Below are positions 7,359 through 13,209 of a stretch of DNA of 13,209 bases, one piece after another. The stretch covers positions 1-13,209 of the forward strand of contig CAJXMS010000029.1 of NCBI GenBank assembly GCA_913056475.1. The letters run 5' to 3'. The position numbers and the translations under genes were made by a program. Position 1 is the first letter of the stretch, and each line of letters opens with the position of its first letter. Origin of the DNA: an uncultured Bacteroidota bacterium (GTDB taxonomy: Bacteria > Bacteroidota > Bacteroidia > Flavobacteriales > Schleiferiaceae). Under the pieces are notes generated by a model, which was given only the letters and a program-made list of their open reading frames with translations, was not told the DNA's origin and ran no database searches.

Positions 7359-7403
7359 CGCAATATCTAAAAAATAGACCATTTAATTCTTATAAGTAAG
7401 CTT

Positions 7404-8546
7404 ATGAACTTTGAGTTGACGGAAGAGCATCAGATGATTCAGCAGGCCGCCCGCGATTTTGCGCAAAACGACCTGCTACCGGGCGTGATAGAGCGAGATG
7501 AGAAGCAGCTTTTCCCCAAAGAGGAAGTAAAGAAAATGGGAGAACTGGGTTTCCTGGGGATGATGGTGGATGAAAAATACAATGGAGCCGGTCTCGACAC
7601 CATATCCTACGTCCTGGCCATGGAAGAACTTTCTAAGGTGGATGCCTCCGCTTCGGTAATCATGAGCGTGAATAACAGCTTGGTATGCTGGGGGCTGGAA
7701 AAGTTTGGCACGGAAGAGCAAAAGGAAAAATATCTCAAACCGCTGGCGGCCGGGGAGATCATCGGCGCTTTTTGTCTCTCGGAGCCGGAAGCGGGCTCTG
7801 ATGCTACTTCCCAAAAAACCACGGCCCTGGACAAAGGAGACCACTACCTGCTGAACGGGAATAAGAACTGGATCACCAATGGCGGTTCCGCCTCCGTGTA
7901 TCTGGTGATGGCCCAGACCGACCGGGAAAAAGCCCACCGGGGCATCAACTGCCTCATCGTGGAAAAAGACATGGAAGGTTTTTCCGTGGGCAAGAAAGAA
8001 GATAAGCTCGGCATCCGGGGGTCGGATACGCATTCCCTCATGTTTGAGGACGTAAAAGTGCCCAAGGAAAACCGCCTCGGGGAAGATGGCTTCGGGTTTA
8101 AATTTGCCATGAAAGTACTGAGCGGCGGCCGCATCGGCATAGCGGCTCAGGCGCTGGGCATCGCCAGCGGGGCTTACGAGCTGGCCCTGCAGTACGCGCA
8201 GGACCGCACGACTTTTGGTAAACCCATCGGCAACCACCAGGCGGTAGGTTTTAAGCTGGCCGATATGGCCACCGAAATAGAAGCGGCGCGGCTGCTTTGC
8301 CTCAAAGCCGCCTGGCTGAAAGATCAGGGCCGAAATTTTGATAAAGCCAGTGCCCAGGCCAAGCTGTATGCCTCAGATGTGGCCATGCGGGCTACCGTAG
8401 AAGCGGTGCAAGTGCACGGCGGCTATGGTTACGTGAAAGAGTATCACGTAGAACGCCTTATGCGCGACGCCAAGATCACCCAGATTTACGAGGGCACATC
8501 TGAGATCCAGAAGATTGTGATTTCCCGTGCCCTGCTCAGTGAATAA
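7404..8546 (+). CDS. Acyl-CoA dehydrogenase (short-chain/butyryl-CoA type)
   Basis: This 380-residue cytoplasmic FAD enzyme introduces the trans-2 double bond into acyl-CoA thioesters, passing electrons to electron-transfer flavoprotein. Its length equals that of classical short-chain (butyryl-CoA) dehydrogenases. Visible features are the N-terminal helical domain (1-120), the signature AFCLSEPEAGSDAT (122-135), the middle beta domain with KNWITNG (154-160) and GIRGSDT (203-209), QYAQDRTTFGKPIGNHQAV (263-281), and IYEGTSEIQ (361-369), in which E363 is the catalytic base at the position used by short- and medium-chain enzymes. It is intact and the only complete gene on the plus strand. A promoter candidate lies just upstream and a strong terminator just downstream, so it is probably monocistronic. 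Chain length or branched-chain preference cannot be decided from the sequence. Confidence 0.95.
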   Translation: MNFELTEEHQMIQQAARDFAQNDLLPGVIERDEKQLFPKEEVKKMGELGFLGMMVDEKYNGAGLDTISYVLAMEELSKVDASASVIMSVNNSLVCWGLEKFGTEEQKEKYLKPLAAGEIIGAFCLSEPEAGSDATSQKTTALDKGDHYLLNGNKNWITNGGSASVYLVMAQTDREKAHRGINCLIVEKDMEGFSVGKKEDKLGIRGSDTHSLMFEDVKVPKENRLGEDGFGFKFAMKVLSGGRIGIAAQALGIASGAYELALQYAQDRTTFGKPIGNHQAVGFKLADMATEIEAARLLCLKAAWLKDQGRNFDKASAQAKLYASDVAMRATVEAVQVHGGYGYVKEYHVERLMRDAKITQIYEGTSEIQKIVISRALLSE

Positions 8547-8570
8547 TCCCCCTTCCTTTCACAAAAGCTT

Positions 8571-8606
8571 AGCCTCGCCCTCTCTGGGGCGGGGCTTTTT
8601 ATTTTT
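8571..8606 (+). terminator. Rho-independent terminator after the acyl-CoA dehydrogenase
   Basis: A 10-bp GC-rich stem (AGCCTCGCCC with GGGCGGGGCT, one G-T pair) around a 6-base loop is followed by TTTTTATTTTT. It starts 24 bases past the stop codon. On the minus strand the same stem is followed by AAGCTTTTG, so it could also weakly stop transcription coming from murF in the converging direction. Confidence 0.88.
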
Positions 8607-8626
8607 AGGCCTACCGGCCAAATGTG
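8605..8626 (+). repeat. Dispersed 22/23-bp element, copy B (after the acyl-CoA dehydrogenase terminator)
   Basis: Read in the plus direction it is TTAGGCCT then ACCGGCCAAATGTG without the extra C (22 bases), starting in the terminator T-tract and ending 10 bases short of the murF stop codon. Together with copy A it places the same sequence, in sense orientation, after each of the two divergent genes. Confidence 0.7.
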
Positions 8627-8636
8627 AGTCGGGCGC

Positions 8637-9938
8637 TTAGGAATCAGTTACCCCCAGTACAGCGGCCACGTCTTCCAGGTGCATGCCGCGGCTTCCTTTG
8701 ATGAGGATGAGCTTGTTTTGAGGCTGGGCCTTCTCCATAAAATGGACGGCTTCTTCCGTGGTGGCAAATTGCCGGGTACCGGGCGGGGGCGTGGTTTGGG
8801 CAAAAGCTTCGCCTACCAGGATGATTTGTTCGAGGGAATACTTTTTCAGCTGCTCGGCGATGGCCTGATGTTCTTGGTGGGTTTCGGCACCGAGTTCAAA
8901 CATATCGCCCAGCACCACCCATTTTTGCGGGTGCGCCAGGAGCGCCAGGCTCTCCAGCGCACCTTCCATACTATCGGGATTGGCATTGTAATAATCGCGG
9001 TAGAGCAGGTTGCTACCCACTTCTTCGAGTTGGGAGCGGTTGTTTTGGGGCCGGTACTCCTCTAGCCCTTGCTTTATCTGTTGGGGGCTGAGGCCCAGGT
9101 GGCGGGAGAGGGCCGCTGCCACGGCGAGGTTGCTGAAATTATAGCTTCCCGTAAGGCTCGCTTGAATCTCCAGGCCTTCAAAGATCACCTTTAATTGCCC
9201 GCGTTCATTGGTGCCTAAGCGCTTCAGGGGGTAATGGGCCTGGGGGTGGTCGCCGTAGAAGTAACGCTGGGAAACGATCTGACTCTTTTCCATCTGGCGT
9301 TGATCTTCGCGGTTTACCCAGGCGGTGCCATGGCTTTCGGCCAGGAAATCGTAAAGTTCACTTTTACCTTTTACGATTCCTTCTACGCCGCCAAAACCTT
9401 CCAGATGGGCTTTGCCGTAGTTCGTGATGAAGCCATGGTCCGGCCGGGCGATGCGGGAAAGGAAGGCTATTTCTTTTTGGTGATTGGCGCCCATTTCTAT
9501 GACGGCTACTTCTGCCTGTTTGGGGAGGTTGAGTAGGGTTAGGGGCACGCCAATATGGTTGTTGAGATTACCTTGCGTGGCGCCCACCTGAAACTTTTGC
9601 TGGAGGGTACTTACCAGCAATTCCTTGGAAGTCGTTTTCCCATTACTCCCGGTGAGCCCTATCACGGGGATGTTGAGCTGGCGCCGGTGGAGGCGCGCCA
9701 ACTCCTGGAGCGTTTCCAGGGGGTTAGGCACCTGGTGGTAGGCCTCGAGGTCCGGGCCCTTTTCGGAGCCTATAGCGGCGAGGGCTCCTTTATCCAGGGC
9801 TTGCTCCAAAAACTGGTTGCCATCAAAATTTTCTCCTTCTAGCGCTATGAAAAGGGCGCCTGGTTTTAGCTGGCGGGTATCCGTGGAAATTCCCTGGGCC
9901 CGCAGGAAAAGCTCGTAAAGCGAGGGGAGGGTAGACAT
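8637..9938 (-). CDS. murF: UDP-MurNAc-tripeptide:D-Ala-D-Ala ligase
   Basis: MurF adds D-Ala-D-Ala to the UDP-MurNAc-tripeptide, the last cytoplasmic step of peptidoglycan precursor synthesis. From the ATG at 9938 it has 433 residues. Motifs are the uridine-domain STDTRQLKPGALFIALEG (18-35), the ATP P-loop GLTGSNGKTTSKE (94-106), GNLNNHIGVPLTLL (123-136), EMGANHQKEI (149-158), KGKSELYDF (190-198, holding a candidate carbamylated lysine) and YYNANPDSM in the C-terminal half. The frame is open 11 codons further to 9971, but those codons encode a perfect terminator hairpin, and family proteins begin close to the chosen ATG (MSTLPSLYELFLRAQG), so the shorter start is much better. It lies downstream of gldJ; I recall murF following gldJ in flavobacteria as well. 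Its stop is 30 bases from the converging acyl-CoA dehydrogenase terminator. Confidence 0.95.
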   Translation of the reverse strand: MSTLPSLYELFLRAQGISTDTRQLKPGALFIALEGENFDGNQFLEQALDKGALAAIGSEKGPDLEAYHQVPNPLETLQELARLHRRQLNIPVIGLTGSNGKTTSKELLVSTLQQKFQVGATQGNLNNHIGVPLTLLNLPKQAEVAVIEMGANHQKEIAFLSRIARPDHGFITNYGKAHLEGFGGVEGIVKGKSELYDFLAESHGTAWVNREDQRQMEKSQIVSQRYFYGDHPQAHYPLKRLGTNERGQLKVIFEGLEIQASLTGSYNFSNLAVAAALSRHLGLSPQQIKQGLEEYRPQNNRSQLEEVGSNLLYRDYYNANPDSMEGALESLALLAHPQKWVVLGDMFELGAETHQEHQAIAEQLKKYSLEQIILVGEAFAQTTPPPGTRQFATTEEAVHFMEKAQPQNKLILIKGSRGMHLEDVAAVLGVTDS

Positions 9939-9968
9939 AAAAAAGTCCCAGTTAAAATTAACTGGGAC
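9939..9968 (-). terminator. Perfect terminator hairpin between gldJ and murF, touching the murF start
   Basis: Minus-strand GTCCCAGTTAA and TTAACTGGGAC form an uninterrupted 11-bp stem around a 2-base spacer (in practice a small AT loop), followed at once by TTTTTT and then the murF ATG. The stem starts 33 bases after the gldJ stop codon. It has every mark of an intrinsic terminator for the sprF-gldJ transcript, yet no base separates its T-tract from the next start codon. A one-mismatch -7 match, TACCTTGG at 9968-9975 on the minus strand, could start a murF transcript at the hairpin edge. Confidence 0.85.
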
Positions 9969-10001
9969 CAAGGTAAGAGGGAATCTTTATATCCAGTACC
10001 C

Positions 10002-11576
10002 TTAGTTGTATTTATAACGCTGAAAACGGTCGCGCGTCGGTTCCTGGGGTCTTTTGTCCTTATCTTCATCTTTATCCTGGAAGCCTACGCGGCTCATGGC
10101 GCAGCGGAAACCGATGTAATCGGTGGCCTGGTCTTCGGCGAGGTGACGGCGCACCCCGGGGCTTAGCCAGTAAGCGTTATCTTTCCAGCTGCCGCCTTTG
10201 TAAACGCGAGCGGTGTTGCCGATGAGCGTGGTTTGTGCGTAGTCGTACATGGGCTCCTCTTCATCGGGTACCTTTTCCTTATAATATTGAGAAGATTGCT
10301 TATCCCCGTCGATGTAATCGCGGTAGTCAGATTTCTTGTAGTTACGACGGTCGAGATTTTCCTCTTCGGTAACTTCCCGTACGGGCAGCTCACCGGGGAG
10401 GCGTACGATGTTGCTATCCTCATCAAACTGGGGTTCTTGCAGTACTTCCAGGGCCCCAATGTCCTGGTAATTCCGGTCGAAGGTCTTAAACTGGTTGCCC
10501 CGGAAGGGATTGAGGCCGCGTGCATCCTGAGGGGTACGAGGCCGGTACACATCCATGACCCATTCGGCCACATTACCAGCCATATCGTAAAGGCCAAAAT
10601 CGTTGGGGGGATAATACTTAACTTGGATGGTGTAAGCGGCGCGGTCGTTAAGCCAGCCACCGGTTCCCATGAAGTCTCCGCGGCCCCGTTTAAAGTTGGC
10701 CAGGATTTCTCCTCGATGATCTTCATCGGGATTGCGCATTCCACTGCCGTTCCAGGTAAATTCATTTTCGCTGGTGATACGGTTGTAAATACGCTGACCT
10801 CCGTTGGCGTAGGCCGCGTATTCCCACTCTGCTTCCGTGGGCAGGCGATAGCGAGGGAGGAGGATGCCATCTTCTATTTTGGCGGGACGCCCTTCATCGC
10901 CGTATGGGCTATTGGGGCGGTATGATTTAAGGCCCTTCTTATTTTGCTGAGTGTATTCGCCTGGTTTATAAAGATATTTTTCACTGTCAAAGTGGTCCAC
11001 CCCTTGCTGATCCGGGAATTCATTCAGGATTCCTTCTTCGATTAGGATTTTCTCGTTGACCCGGTCGGTACGCCAGGAGCAGTATTTCATGGCCTGAATC
11101 CAGCTTACCCCCACCACCGGATAGAAGTTGTAGGCGGGGTGCCGGAAGTAGTTGCGTACCATTTGTTCGTTGTAGGAGAGTTCATCCCGCCACACCAGGG
11201 TATCGGGGAGGGCAGAATTTAAGATTTCGGGGTAGTAAGCGATGTCGTAAACGCGGCGCAGCCAGAAAAGATACTCGCGATAGTCCGTGTTGGTCACCTC
11301 ATTTTCATCAATATAAAAGGATTGGACGGATACCTGCCGGGGCACATTATCCCATTCTTTGTAGAAGTCTTCGCTGGTTTCGCCCATCGTGAAGGTACCT
11401 CCTTCTACGAAAACAAGGCCGGGCCCAGTTTTTTGGCCTTCGTAATCGGTGTTTACGAAAAAGCCACCATTATCAGAGTCGTTGTATTCCCAGCCAGTAG
11501 TATTGCTCTGATTGCCGCAAGAGGCCAGAAAGAGCGAACCTATCAAGAAGGGAAGAACTTGGCGCGTGCACTTCAT
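10002..11576 (-). CDS. gldJ: Gliding motility / type IX secretion lipoprotein GldJ
   Basis: GldJ is an outer-membrane-associated lipoprotein needed for gliding and for type IX secretion components in flavobacteria. From the ATG at 11576 the protein has 524 residues: a signal MKCTRQVLPFLIGSLFLASC with lipobox LASC and acylated C20, the GldJ-like stretch TTGWEYNDSDNGGFF (26-40), then a formylglycine-generating-enzyme-like (sulfatase-modifying-factor) fold from GPGLVFVEGGTFTMG (51-65) through YRLPTEAEWEYAAYA to GGSWKDNAYW...GFRCA (461-493), and a charged tail (DKDEDKDKR). The catalytic cysteine pair of true FGE enzymes is absent, consistent with a structural role. The frame is open to 11678, but that would overlap the upstream gene and place the signal 34 residues in; an ATG at 11585 is a close alternative. 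It lies 50 bases after the sprF-like gene, probably in one operon. GldK is the main alternative identity. Confidence 0.85.
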   Translation of the reverse strand: MKCTRQVLPFLIGSLFLASCGNQSNTTGWEYNDSDNGGFFVNTDYEGQKTGPGLVFVEGGTFTMGETSEDFYKEWDNVPRQVSVQSFYIDENEVTNTDYREYLFWLRRVYDIAYYPEILNSALPDTLVWRDELSYNEQMVRNYFRHPAYNFYPVVGVSWIQAMKYCSWRTDRVNEKILIEEGILNEFPDQQGVDHFDSEKYLYKPGEYTQQNKKGLKSYRPNSPYGDEGRPAKIEDGILLPRYRLPTEAEWEYAAYANGGQRIYNRITSENEFTWNGSGMRNPDEDHRGEILANFKRGRGDFMGTGGWLNDRAAYTIQVKYYPPNDFGLYDMAGNVAEWVMDVYRPRTPQDARGLNPFRGNQFKTFDRNYQDIGALEVLQEPQFDEDSNIVRLPGELPVREVTEEENLDRRNYKKSDYRDYIDGDKQSSQYYKEKVPDEEEPMYDYAQTTLIGNTARVYKGGSWKDNAYWLSPGVRRHLAEDQATDYIGFRCAMSRVGFQDKDEDKDKRPQEPTRDRFQRYKYN

Positions 11577-11626
11577 TTTATCCATGATTTTCAAAGTAAT
11601 GCGATACGAGAGTGATGAGGGTTTAA

Positions 11627-12616
11627 CTAAAACTTGGGGCAGTTTATTGCCTGCAGTTGTTTTTTCTTGTTGAAGCAAGGGAACTGATAAGAGAGCGATA
11701 CTTCGTGGGCTCCGCCGAGGTTACTAGCCACGGAAGAAACGGAAACATCATAACTGTAACCGATGCGCCACTTCCCATCTTCGGGGCCATAGCCGGCCAT
11801 AAGGACTACCGCATCGGCATTGGTGCTGGTAGTCCGGAAGCCTAAACCGCCACTGATAGCGCCGCGGGAAAAGGCCAGGCTTAGGGTCGTTTGGTCAAAG
11901 GGCCCCTGCCTTTGATAAACTACGTTGGGGATGATGAAATTCTGGATATCGGTGGCCAGTCGTTTGCGGCCTAAGGGGATGGTAAAGCCGGCGTGCCCGG
12001 TAAATTTCACGGGTAGCCGGTCCGCTACGTAAAAGCTAACGTCCGGCTGGGTAAGGTGGTGGGCGGCAATACCGATGTAAAAACGACGGCTGTAACCGAT
12101 GATGCCAGCGCTTACGTCGAAATTACTTACGTTGGTATTTTCTGGACGGGATTCCTGGGTTTCCAATACAGCCCCACGGAAGGGGTCTATCTCGTCGGGG
12201 AAGGTGAGCTGATTCCAGTTAAGAGAGGTTTGCCGGTAAGAAGCCTGCAAACCGGCGAGTACGGAGAAATCACGGCTTACCTTAAGGTGGTAAGAGTACA
12301 TGAGATCCACCTGGGTATTACTTAAAATGCCGTTGGCTGCCTCGTCTTGTAGTACCATTAAACCTACCCCGCCCCGCAGCGCCTCCACGTACTGGTCATA
12401 ACTGCCCGAGTAGGTTTGGAAAACACTGTAATTGGGATACTGGTTACGGTGATTCAAATTTACCCGAGGACACTGAAAAGCGCCGGCAAATGCCGGGTTT
12501 AGATAAAGCGGGTTGGCGTAAAATTGGCTAAAATTGGCATCCTGACCGCGCAAAGTAGAAGTAAGGGCCAGGAAAACAGCCGCCGATAGGGTTAGTATTT
12601 TGGTGTTCATCCTCAT
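11627..12616 (-). CDS. PorP/SprF-family type IX secretion membrane protein
   Basis: This 329-residue outer-membrane beta-barrel protein belongs to the PorP/SprF family, whose members anchor or assist type IX secretion and surface adhesin export. A Sec signal peptide (about 1-24) ends in LRG before QDANFSQFYANPLYLNPAFAGA, the family's hallmark mature N-terminus. The body shows repeated amphipathic strands and late motifs such as ISGGLGFR, WRIGYSYDVSVS and HEVSLSYQFPC; the tail has cysteines near the end. Two start codons are possible, 12616 (MRMN) and 12610 (MNTK); both leave the signal peptide intact. It precedes gldJ by 50 bases. These families are multicopy in Bacteroidota genomes and many paralogues accompany particular secreted adhesins, so calling it PorP or SprF specifically is not justified. 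Neighbourhood with gldJ supports a gliding/secretion role. Confidence 0.88.
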   Translation of the reverse strand: MRMNTKILTLSAAVFLALTSTLRGQDANFSQFYANPLYLNPAFAGAFQCPRVNLNHRNQYPNYSVFQTYSGSYDQYVEALRGGVGLMVLQDEAANGILSNTQVDLMYSYHLKVSRDFSVLAGLQASYRQTSLNWNQLTFPDEIDPFRGAVLETQESRPENTNVSNFDVSAGIIGYSRRFYIGIAAHHLTQPDVSFYVADRLPVKFTGHAGFTIPLGRKRLATDIQNFIIPNVVYQRQGPFDQTTLSLAFSRGAISGGLGFRTTSTNADAVVLMAGYGPEDGKWRIGYSYDVSVSSVASNLGGAHEVSLSYQFPCFNKKKQLQAINCPKF

Positions 12617-12883
12617 TCAGGAATTTCGAACTACAATGATACAAAGATTATTTGAAAACCGTCAAGAAGGGCAACGATTCCCGAGAGAACCGCTGACTTA
12701 ATGAGGCCAAGTAGCTGACAAATCTAATGATTTATATCTTGTATTATTGCGTCCGGGATGGCAAAATCTTTTTGATGGCTTGCCAGACCACCGCTGGCGG
12801 CGCTTAACCCGCACCGCGCTATAATAAAGCGGATGCGCGCTTCGTTATGAAGGCGTCTCCCTGAGCTACGGCCTTATAAATGT
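12617..12883. other. Divergent intergenic region between the sprF-like gene and the secreted-protein gene
   Basis: These 267 bases should carry promoters for both outward-reading genes. The part near the sprF-like gene and up to about 12750 is AT-rich; 12781-12845 is GC-rich with small inverted repeats such as CCGC-TG-GCGG and GCCAG-N7-CTGGC. TATAAT occurs at 12820-12825 but lacks a spaced -35 box and is not the promoter style of this phylum. No small gene or RNA is recognisable. Confidence 0.55.
12719..12726 (-). promoter_or_regulatory. Candidate -7 promoter element for the sprF-gldJ operon
   Basis: The minus strand reads TAGATTTG, a complete TAnnTTTG match, 102 bases upstream of the 12616 ATG. 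It predicts an mRNA leader of roughly 95 bases. No TTG-type -33 element is seen upstream. A closer but imperfect match (TAATCTTTG, one base too long) lies about 30 bases before the start. Confidence 0.35.
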
Positions 12884-13209
12884 ATGCCCCCTATGCGCAA
12901 AGCAAAAACGCTTCCCTTATCTCTGTCCTACTTAATAATTCTAGTGCTCCTTGGATCGCTGCAGGGCTTGTGGGCCCAGCAGTCTGTCACGGTGGAACGG
13001 CGATGGGACCGGGAGAAAGTAGGGGGTAGTGGGGTCAAAGAGACGGGTAGTATAGCTCCCGACTGCTTTACAGTGGAAAGCCGCCGTACCGATGCAAAAG
13101 TGATCTTTAGGGACGTTACTACCCAACCAGCGGGCGGCAATAACTCCTTTGGCCGGCAGGCCTCCCCCAAGCAAGAGCCCAGCTACCGGGTGGCCTACGG
13201 GGAAGCGAG
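12884..13209 (+). CDS. Secreted protein of unknown function, N-terminal part only
   Basis: A plus-strand frame opens at the ATG at 12884 and stays open for 108 codons to the window end. An in-frame stop lies upstream at 12848, and a second ATG at 12893 (codon 4) is an equally good start. The N-terminus is a clear Sec signal peptide: basic RKAK, a hydrophobic stretch at about 12-29, and probable cleavage after A31 in GLWA-QQ. The mature part seen so far is polar, with one cysteine (PDCF), and has no domain I recognise. It is divergent from the sprF-gldJ genes. Because porU lies beside gldJ in flavobacteria as I recall, and the last residues (SYRVAYGEA) faintly resemble the early part of PorU-type proteins, PorU or another type IX secretion component is possible, but this is a guess. 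The coding call rests on signal peptide and open frame. Confidence 0.65.
   Translation, partial: MPPMRKAKTLPLSLSYLIILVLLGSLQGLWAQQSVTVERRWDREKVGGSGVKETGSIAPDCFTVESRRTDAKVIFRDVTTQPAGGNNSFGRQASPKQEPSYRVAYGEA

Noticed and set aside
7476..8237. Minus-strand open frame of 253 codons
   Set aside because: Antisense to the acyl-CoA dehydrogenase, whose catalytic and FAD motifs are intact.
9939..9971. Extended murF start at 9971
   Set aside because: The additional 11 codons are the terminator hairpin and its T-tract; MurF homology begins at the ATG at 9938.
10163..10925. Overlapping open frames on both strands within gldJ (10163-10870 minus and 10233-10925 plus)
   Set aside because: Alternative frames of gldJ without motifs, signals or sensible composition.
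11577..11678. Extended gldJ start at 11678
   Set aside because: It would overlap the sprF-like gene by 52 bases and bury the lipoprotein signal 34 residues inside the protein.
12820..12825. TATAAT as a promoter of the secreted-protein gene
   Set aside because: No -35 hexamer at 16-18 bases, and Bacteroidota use TAnnTTTG-type elements instead.
12928..13174. Two minus-strand frames of 77-80 codons
   Set aside because: They are antisense to the plus-strand frame with a clear signal peptide and carry no features of their own.
1..13209. CRISPR array, tRNA/rRNA, insertion sequence, phage or defence genes
   Set aside because: Looked for regular direct repeats, cloverleaf-like segments, transposase/integrase or nuclease motifs; none seen. 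The window reads as core chromosome.

Overview
The window looks like ordinary, mostly core chromosome of a moderately GC-rich member of the Bacteroidota, possibly a Saprospiria/Lewinella-like lineage (the phylum is a confident call, the class only a guess). The phylum call rests on a GldJ-type gliding/type IX secretion lipoprotein, a PorP/SprF-family outer-membrane protein, an ExbB-ExbD-TonB set with the Bacteroidota-style TonB C-domain, a Glu/Leu/Phe/Val dehydrogenase of the type common in this phylum, and several matches to the Bacteroidota promoter -7 element TAnnTTTG in place of E. coli-like promoters.

Layout. Positions 1-3146 hold a tightly packed minus-strand operon exbB-exbD-tonB-folC (1-bp overlap, 0-bp gap, 4-bp overlap); folC runs off the left edge. 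Upstream of it, also on the minus strand, are a NhaD-type Na+/H+ antiporter (3273-4673) and an amino-acid dehydrogenase (4727-5953). A spacer of about 308 bp (5954-6261) has no convincing gene but carries a strong hairpin and one copy of a dispersed repeat. Next come a divergent pair, anmK (minus, 6262-7344) and a short-chain acyl-CoA dehydrogenase (plus, 7404-8546), the latter ending in a strong intrinsic terminator. A minus-strand block follows: murF (8637-9938), gldJ (10002-11576) and a porP/sprF-like gene (11627-12616). After a 267-bp divergent spacer, a plus-strand gene for an unrecognised secreted protein starts at 12884 and runs off the right edge.

How the genes fit together. Three themes can be seen: cell-envelope energisation (ExbB/ExbD/TonB with a neighbouring NhaD), peptidoglycan synthesis and recycling (MurF, AnmK), and gliding/type IX secretion (GldJ, SprF-like). 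Folate polyglutamylation (FolC), amino-acid deamination and fatty or branched acyl-CoA oxidation are metabolic housekeeping.

I found no mobile element, CRISPR array, RNA gene or defence system. The unexplained signals are small and intergenic: a nearly identical 22/23-bp element downstream of both divergent genes anmK and acyl-CoA dehydrogenase; a perfect terminator hairpin whose T-tract touches the murF start codon; and the hairpin-bearing orphan spacer at 5954-6261. The truncated secreted protein at the right edge is the only gene without an assignable function.
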